Below, piece after piece: positions 1-4,142 of a stretch of DNA of 5,738 bases. This DNA comes from an uncultured Planctomycetaceae bacterium (lineage in GTDB: Bacteria > Planctomycetota > Planctomycetia > Pirellulales > Thermoguttaceae): assembly GCA_947307005.1 (NCBI GenBank), contig CAMZHY010000259.1, positions 1-5,738 of the forward strand. The letters run 5' to 3'. The notes below the pieces were generated by a model. It worked only from the letters and a program-made list of their open reading frames with translations. It searched no databases and was not told the DNA's origin. The position numbers and the translations under genes were made by a program. Positions within the stretch are counted from its first letter, which is position 1, and each line of letters opens with the position of its first letter.

Positions 1-1578
1 TTCTTCCGCTTCGGCGCTGGAAGGACGCGCCTCTGGGGATGGTTCGACGACCATGACGGGTTCTTTCCAAACGGAACGGAACTCTCTTGCGCGTTTGTCG
101 ATGAGTTCAGGCTCATGAAAATCCTTGGGCAAGGGAACGCCGACTAACGCAGAACGGAAAACGTTGGGCGAGTTGTTTGAAATAGCCTCGCACGGAATAG
201 AGAACATCGGACCGCAGGGCGTTTCAACGCGATGCGACTTGCGACCGCAGAACCAGAAACGGTCTCGGTCGTCGAAATATCCAACGTCGCCTACGCGTCG
301 CCAAATCTGGCCGTTCTCTCCCTCTATCAATGCCAACGCGTTTGCTTCCAGACGCGTTACATACCGAGGCGAACACTGAGGTCCCGAAACGATAAGTTCG
401 CCAATTTGACCTTGGGGAAGTTCTTGGACTTCGGTTAGTCTGAGAATCGGAGCGTCTAAGATGGGGATGATTTTGTGTTCCAACGGGGGATCGAAAAATC
501 TACCGACGCAGATTCCCTTGCCTTGACTTGTTTTAACGCATGTTTCTTCCAGCACCTCTCGAGACTCGATTGCTGCAAGAGGCAACGATTCGGTCGCGCC
601 GTAGGGGGTGACGACGACTGCGTCGTCGGGCAGAATCTTGCGCAAATTACTCAGAAGTTCAAAAGAAACGGGCGCGCCCGCAATGGCCGTTTGTTTGAGC
701 GTAGAAATCTTTACGTTGTTCTTAAGACAATAACGAACGACGCTTGTCCAAAGCGCCGGAGAACCGAACGCTTGCGTTATTTTCCAATCCTCGGCGGCTT
801 CCAAAAACAGTTTGGGGTCGACTGAAGCGGGCTTGGTCGTATCCATATCGGGGATAACGGCCGTCGTTCCCATTCCCGCGTCAAAGAGTCCGAAGAAGGG
901 GAAGCCGACTAGATCTATCGCGCCCGGCTTGATGTTGAGACGTTTGGAAATTTCCTCAACTTGAGTCTTAAACATGCGGTAGGTATAAAGAACGCCCTTT
1001 GCGACGCCCGTACTGCCGCTTGTAAAAATAATCGCGGCAGGGTCGTCAAGTTTTGTCTTTGGATCTTGCGGTTTAGGAAGCGATCGCTTCCGAATCTTGT
1101 CGAGCGTTAGACCCGGAAGAAGAATACTTTTACCAACTGTTATGTTATATTTTGCGTTAGGAAACCAGCGTTTGTAGAGAATCCGGGCGTACTGCGCGGC
1201 GGGAACCCCTAAGAATCCCTCGGGATCGACCTCTTTCAGACATTGGAGCATTTTTTTAACGCCCATTCCCGGATCGATAAGAACAAGCGTCGCGCCCGTT
1301 TTGTATAGCGCGAAAACAAGGGAAATAAAATCAATTCCCTGTCTAACCATGACGACGAGGCGCGTTCCCGGCGCGACTCCCAACGATTGCAAGCCTGCCG
1401 CGATTCGATCCGTATCGCGATCGAGTTCTGCAAAAGAAACAGTCTTGTATTCTCGTCTTCCCGAACTGTCGCGTTTGGGCTTCCTTCGGTGAAACAACGG
1501 CTCGGCGATGGCAATGGAATCGGGAAAATCTCGAGCCATTTGTGTTAATCGCTCCGCAATGTTGTAGAAAGTCGACAC
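1..1578 (-). CDS. oleC: OleC-like AMP-forming synthetase (olefin beta-lactone synthetase family), 3' end cut by window edge
   Basis: The frame is open for 526 codons from a GTG at 1578 to the left edge, with no stop, so the C-terminus is missing. Seen: the ANL-superfamily phosphate loop TSGSTGVAKG (residues 186-195), YGATE (326-330), the ribose-binding Asp of GDVGY (D431) and GRKSHRVE (445-452). Stretches matching OleC rather than generic acyl-CoA ligases are LIDPGMG, FPFFGLFDAGMGTTAVIPDMD, FGSPALW, AGAP and TPYGATESLP. OleC proteins use ATP to turn a beta-hydroxy acid made by OleA and OleD into a beta-lactone, which OleB decarboxylates to a long-chain olefin; related sequences are often labelled fatty-acid-CoA ligase or peptide synthase. 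The GTG start is supported by GGAG six bases upstream and an in-frame TAG six codons upstream. The catalytic Lys of the C-terminal subdomain should lie beyond the edge and cannot be checked. oleA, oleB and oleD are not in the window, so olefin production is inferred only from family. The enzyme class is sure; the exact substrate is less so. Confidence 0.88.
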   Translation of the reverse strand, partial: MSTFYNIAERLTQMARDFPDSIAIAEPLFHRRKPKRDSSGRREYKTVSFAELDRDTDRIAAGLQSLGVAPGTRLVVMVRQGIDFISLVFALYKTGATLVLIDPGMGVKKMLQCLKEVDPEGFLGVPAAQYARILYKRWFPNAKYNITVGKSILLPGLTLDKIRKRSLPKPQDPKTKLDDPAAIIFTSGSTGVAKGVLYTYRMFKTQVEEISKRLNIKPGAIDLVGFPFFGLFDAGMGTTAVIPDMDTTKPASVDPKLFLEAAEDWKITQAFGSPALWTSVVRYCLKNNVKISTLKQTAIAGAPVSFELLSNLRKILPDDAVVVTPYGATESLPLAAIESREVLEETCVKTSQGKGICVGRFFDPPLEHKIIPILDAPILRLTEVQELPQGQIGELIVSGPQCSPRYVTRLEANALALIEGENGQIWRRVGDVGYFDDRDRFWFCGRKSHRVETPCGPMFSIPCEAISNNSPNVFRSALVGVPLPKDFHEPELIDKRAREFRSVWKEPVMVVEPSPEARPSSAEAEE

Positions 1579-1584
1579 GATGAA

Positions 1585-1588
1585 CTCC
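1585..1588 (-). promoter_or_regulatory. Ribosome binding site supporting the GTG start of oleC
   Basis: On the minus strand GGAG lies six bases before the GTG at 1578. An in-frame TAG lies six codons upstream of that GTG, and no ATG or TTG falls between them. The next in-frame ATG is 13 codons inside, within the conserved N-terminal helix region, so GTG is the best start. Confidence 0.6.
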
Positions 1589-1610
1589 GGAAACTAACTC
1601 TTGCAGGTTC

Positions 1611-1662
1611 TTATAAGGAAAGAAGAACGTCCAAGGTTGCTTAAGAACTTCGGACGTTCTTC
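1611..1662 (-). terminator. Terminator-like hairpin after the ThuA-like gene
   Basis: An 11-base perfect inverted repeat (GAAGAACGTCC and GGACGTTCTTC; plus-strand arms 1622-1632 and 1652-1662) encloses 19 bases. Read as minus-strand RNA the stem extends inward by a G-U pair, an A-U pair, one mismatch and three more pairs, leaving a loop of about seven bases. The 3' flank on that strand is pyrimidine and U rich (UUUCCUUAUAA). The plus-strand 3' flank has no U tract, so the orientation fits termination of the leftward ThuA-like transcript, whose stop codon ends about 40 bases upstream. The U tract is interrupted, so efficiency is uncertain. An alternative is an operator or a processing signal in front of oleC. 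Confidence 0.6.
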
Positions 1663-1702
1663 CGAGCAAGGAATATAAACTCTATAACGACTGGATTCGA
1701 AA

Positions 1703-2638
1703 TCAGTCGGATGTATTAACGAGTCCCTTGATCCAAGAACTCTGAAGCATGTTGGCGCCCGGGCAGGAAAGGGTCAAATTAGGTTCGGTTGAAATCTTAA
1801 TTTGACCGACGGCCGCTTTGATAAGATCGACGAGCAAGTCGTCGCATTCGCCGTTTGTCCAGAACTCGTTGTTGTGACCTAGCGCGCAGTAGAGAACGGT
1901 TCCTTTCTTCTCTTGACGGCTCCATATGCACGGAAAAGCGGGACGATCATAGCACTTGTTGTGGCCCTCTTTTTTCATGTCGGCAGTTTGAAGCGACGCG
2001 AGAACATGCATGTCTGGCGCAAAGTTTTTGTTTGCATACCATTCCTCGTGGACGCGCCAAAGAGGTTTACGTGCCTTGAGCGAAGGGAGAACGTCGTCGA
2101 CAATTTCGACCGACGCTTCTTGTTGCTCTCCGTGGATTATGAATTCGCCTCCGATCATGCGCGCGTATTCGGTCATTTCGAAGAAGGGGTCGACCTTATA
2201 ACCGGTGTTGTGTCTCCAAGTGTCCGTCGCGCTGTGGAATCCAAGGAAGCCAGCGCCGTTGCGGACCGCGTTCAGGAAGTTTTGCGTTCCGTCCGCCGTC
2301 ATTGGGTTTTGACCGTCGCCACCCTCTTTGTCAAGATCGCCGGACGTGTAGAAAATAAATGCGGAGTACTGACTCAGATCGTCGTCAAAGATTTTTCCAT
2401 CCTTGGTCGAGACGACTTCGTATCCGATTTCTTTCGCGAGTTTAGAGAGCGCTTTGCCCGCGAGACACTCGCCGTGTTCGTCAAACTTAATAGGAGAGTG
2501 CTCAAACCCTTGAGAACGCGAGAAGAAAAGAATCTTTTTTGAATCATTTTCGGCCGCGAAGAGTTTGGAAACAGAAGGAGCGAAGGGAAGGGCGGCGGCA
2601 GCAAATGCCGCGTTGGCTAAGAAATCTCGTCGGCGCAT
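1703..2638 (-). CDS. Tat-exported ThuA-like domain protein
   Basis: The protein is 311 residues from the chosen ATG at 2638. Its N-terminus begins MRRRDFLANA, followed by an alanine-rich hydrophobic stretch to about residue 28 and an AAEN segment. This is a twin-arginine signal (RRxFL), so export in folded form is expected. The mature part, about residues 35-280, is a ThuA-like domain with a class I glutamine-amidotransferase-like fold: ILFFSRSQGFEHSPI (36-50), YTSGDLD (97-103), GAGFLGFHSATDT (128-140), IGGEFIIHG (162-170), HEEWYANKN (197-205) and LGHNNEFW (253-260). ThuA-like proteins are tied to trehalose or other sugar metabolism and are common as exported proteins in planctomycetes, but their activity is largely unknown. 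Residues 281-311 form a short tail beyond the domain. A longer frame reaches an ATG at 2728, but that would bury the signal behind 30 charged residues and has no clear ribosome site. Cys229, Cys237, Cys251 and Cys265 could form disulfides after export. No adjacent oxidoreductase or transporter is visible to indicate substrate. Confidence 0.85.
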   Translation of the reverse strand: MRRRDFLANAAFAAAALPFAPSVSKLFAAENDSKKILFFSRSQGFEHSPIKFDEHGECLAGKALSKLAKEIGYEVVSTKDGKIFDDDLSQYSAFIFYTSGDLDKEGGDGQNPMTADGTQNFLNAVRNGAGFLGFHSATDTWRHNTGYKVDPFFEMTEYARMIGGEFIIHGEQQEASVEIVDDVLPSLKARKPLWRVHEEWYANKNFAPDMHVLASLQTADMKKEGHNKCYDRPAFPCIWSRQEKKGTVLYCALGHNNEFWTNGECDDLLVDLIKAAVGQIKISTEPNLTLSCPGANMLQSSWIKGLVNTSD

Positions 2639-2647
2639 GACGCTTAT

Positions 2648-2651
2648 CCTC
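2648..2651 (-). promoter_or_regulatory. Ribosome binding site supporting the internal ATG of the ThuA-like gene
   Basis: On the minus strand GAGG stands nine bases before the ATG at 2638. The upstream in-frame ATG at 2728 is preceded by GGCAGAA, with no convincing Shine-Dalgarno match. With the twin-arginine motif starting right after the 2638 ATG, this decides the start. Confidence 0.5.
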
Positions 2652-2775
2652 AAAAGGTAATTCTTGGTTTGCGTTAAAAGACGCTGGATATCCGACGTCC
2701 GACCATATTCAGCGCGTCTATGAGACATTTCTGCCGAAAATTATCTTAGTCAGTCCAAGCGTCGTCTCTAGCGTC

Positions 2776-2804
2776 ATTATATGGGCGTTTTACCTCGGAC
2801 GCAA
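2776..2804 (-). promoter_or_regulatory. Candidate sigma-70 promoter for the ThuA-like gene
   Basis: On the minus strand a perfect -10 TATAAT (plus positions 2781-2776) is preceded by TTGCGT (2804-2799) with a 17-base spacer. The -35 matches the consensus at only three positions. The predicted start of transcription is near 2769, giving a leader of about 130 bases before the ATG at 2638. This is a visual match without experimental support. Confidence 0.45.
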
Positions 2805-2952
2805 TTCCTTGGAGGCTTTTGATCGTTTTTTTAAGCGTTTTCTTCTACGTAACGAAATCGTTTCTCGAACTTATGGGACGGCGCGGCGTTATAAAAGAGA
2901 CTCCACAAACTTTGGGAGCGCGTTTTCCATTTTCCCCTTGGCAGTTCCGTAA

Positions 2953-2980
2953 TTGACTTAAGAACAACCCCGCTTATAAT
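2953..2980 (+). promoter_or_regulatory. Near-consensus sigma-70 promoter for tyrA-purL
   Basis: TTGACT (2953-2958; five of six consensus bases) and TATAAT (2975-2980; perfect) are separated by 16 bases. Transcription should start around 2986-2988, leaving a leader of about 58 bases before the tyrA ATG. No other promoter was seen before purL, so this probably drives both genes. It is the best promoter match in the window. Confidence 0.75.
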
Positions 2981-2987
2981 ACGGAAA

Positions 2988-3017
2988 ATGCGGCGATTTG
3001 CGAACGTCGCCCTTTAA
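2988..3017 (+). other. Possible nine-codon leader frame before tyrA
   Basis: ATG at 2988 opens a frame encoding MRRFANVAL and ends at TAA 3015-3017. It is in the same frame as tyrA, whose ATG follows nine codons after that stop. The ATG sits at the predicted transcript start, so it would be near-leaderless if used. It contains a single Phe codon and no Tyr or Trp codons, so it is not a classical aromatic attenuator. A small stem, GGCGA (2992-2996) with TCGCC (3007-3011), lies inside it. It may be chance. Confidence 0.2.
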
Positions 3018-3044
3018 AGAGCGCGGTTTATTAGCTGGTTTCAT

Positions 3045-4142
3045 ATGTCGGAAATCTTTTCACAGACGATTGTCCTTGGCGTTGGTCTTTTAGGCGGTTC
3101 GTTGGGGCTTGCCGCCAAAAAATATGGCGTTGGCGGGAAGATTGTCGGACTTGGACGCGACGTTTCAAAGCTTGAACGGGCGCTCGAACTTGGCGCGATC
3201 GACTTTTGGGCGACTTCTTGGCGCGACGCGATTTCATCGTTCGGATCGTCGTCAGATTCCACCCCTGTTCAAATCGTTCTCGCCGCGCCGGTAGAAGTGA
3301 ATTTGAGACTTCTGAACGAATTTTGGGCGTTGCGTAACGAACCTTGGTTTTCCGGTAGAAAATACGTTGTTTCCGACGTAGGGAGCGTTAAAGGAGGATT
3401 TGCCGAAGTCGCCGCTAAGTTGGCTCACTCGCCAAGCCAACCTACGAACGCCTCGGTTTCTTTCGTCCCCGCTCATCCGATCGCCGGGAGCGATAAATCT
3501 GGCGTTGATAATGCGAGCGCGACGCTTTTCTACGGCAAATTGACAATTCTGACTCCTTGGTCGAAGTCAAGCGAACGCGGCGTTGATCTAGCCCGAGGTT
3601 ACGCGGTTCCGTTCCAACAGGTCGACGATCTGCGGGACGAGGCGAGTTTTGAGACGATACGACGTAAATTTGCGCTTGTTTTTGGCGAAAATGAAAAATT
3701 AGACGAGTCCGAACCTTCGTTGTCGACTAAGATATCGGCATGCGTCGGCGGTCCTCTGGGTGAAGACGTTGCGCGCGTTCGGGAATTCTGGCGCGCTTTG
3801 GGGTGTTGCGTTGTCGAAACGTCCGCGGAGGAGCATGATCAGATTCTTGCTCGGACGAGTCATCTCCCCAACCTTGTGTCAACTCTAACGACGAGTTCCG
3901 TTCCCCTGAACGAGTTCCTTTTCACAGGAACCGGCTTTCGCGACGTTACGCGACTTGCCGGAGGAAATCCGGAAGTCTGGACGGAAATTTATATGACTAA
4001 TCGCGTCGCCGTGCTTGAGGCGTTGCAACGTTTAGAAGAAAATATCCTTTGCTGGAAAGCCTTTCTAACAGAAGGCGACCGGGAATCCATCTTAACCTTT
4101 TTGAATGGAACAAAGAAGAAACGAGATGCTTTGGGAAGTTGA
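3045..4142 (+). CDS. tyrA: Prephenate dehydrogenase (tyrosine biosynthesis), with an extra central segment
   Basis: The protein is 365 residues. Prephenate dehydrogenase oxidatively decarboxylates prephenate to 4-hydroxyphenylpyruvate with NAD(P)+ in the cytoplasmic tyrosine pathway; some relatives use arogenate. Seen: the dinucleotide-binding loop GVGLLGGSLG (12-21), SDVGSVKGG (110-118), HPIAGSDKSG (144-153), where His144 is the likely catalytic His of the family, HDQILARTSHLPNL (264-277), and GTGFRDVTRLAGGNPEVWTEI (295-315), whose Arg residues are expected to contact substrate. No chorismate mutase or ACT domain is visible. Residues about 172-242, between LTILTP and VREFWRALGC, are much longer than the short linker usual there, which explains a length above the roughly 280-300 residues of simple TyrA proteins. 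The start is the first plausible ATG and gives the correct N-terminal strand. No clear Shine-Dalgarno precedes it, and an in-frame TAA at 3015-3017 blocks extension. The 3' end overlaps purL by 17 bases, implying a shared transcript. Confidence 0.9.
   Translation: MSEIFSQTIVLGVGLLGGSLGLAAKKYGVGGKIVGLGRDVSKLERALELGAIDFWATSWRDAISSFGSSSDSTPVQIVLAAPVEVNLRLLNEFWALRNEPWFSGRKYVVSDVGSVKGGFAEVAAKLAHSPSQPTNASVSFVPAHPIAGSDKSGVDNASATLFYGKLTILTPWSKSSERGVDLARGYAVPFQQVDDLRDEASFETIRRKFALVFGENEKLDESEPSLSTKISACVGGPLGEDVARVREFWRALGCCVVETSAEEHDQILARTSHLPNLVSTLTTSSVPLNEFLFTGTGFRDVTRLAGGNPEVWTEIYMTNRVAVLEALQRLEENILCWKAFLTEGDRESILTFLNGTKKKRDALGS

Larger units (their letters stand above)
2639..3044. other. Divergent intergenic region between the ThuA-like gene and tyrA
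   Basis: About 400 bases separate the two divergent starts. The region holds a strong promoter-like sequence facing tyrA near its right end and a weaker one facing the ThuA-like gene in the middle. It also contains a nine-codon frame at 2988-3017 and a leader of roughly 130 bases before the ThuA-like start. The central part, about 2805-2950, contains T-rich tracts and short inverted repeats (for example AACGA-AA-TCGTT at 2851-2862) but nothing that can be named. No tRNA, riboswitch core or protein-coding frame of useful length was recognised. Confidence 0.7.

Noticed and set aside
475..825. A 116-codon plus-strand frame within the oleC region
   Set aside because: It is antisense to the conserved OleC motifs (YGATE region) and its product is rich in Arg and Cys without any family resemblance.
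1343..1669. A 108-codon minus-strand frame across the start of oleC
   Set aside because: It is out of frame with the OleC protein, spans the terminator-like hairpin, and has no recognisable content. The GTG-initiated frame carries the motifs.
1688..1709. Small inverted repeat CGACTG / CAGTCG around the stop codon of the ThuA-like gene
   Set aside because: It has only six pairs with a ten-base loop and no clean U tract. The stronger hairpin at 1611-1662 is the better terminator.
1913..2542. A 209-codon plus-strand frame opposite the ThuA-like gene
   Set aside because: It is antisense to a convincing ThuA domain, has low-complexity Arg/Val-rich content, and shows no ribosome site or promoter.
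2683..2698. Near-palindrome around GGATATCC in the leader of the ThuA-like gene
   Set aside because: The perfect core is only eight bases and its flanks mismatch, so it may be chance. It is not enough to call an operator.
2988..3044. Aromatic-amino-acid attenuator or riboswitch ahead of tyrA
   Set aside because: The leader is under 60 bases, the mini-frame has no Tyr or Trp codons, and there is no terminator/antiterminator pair, so neither can be supported.
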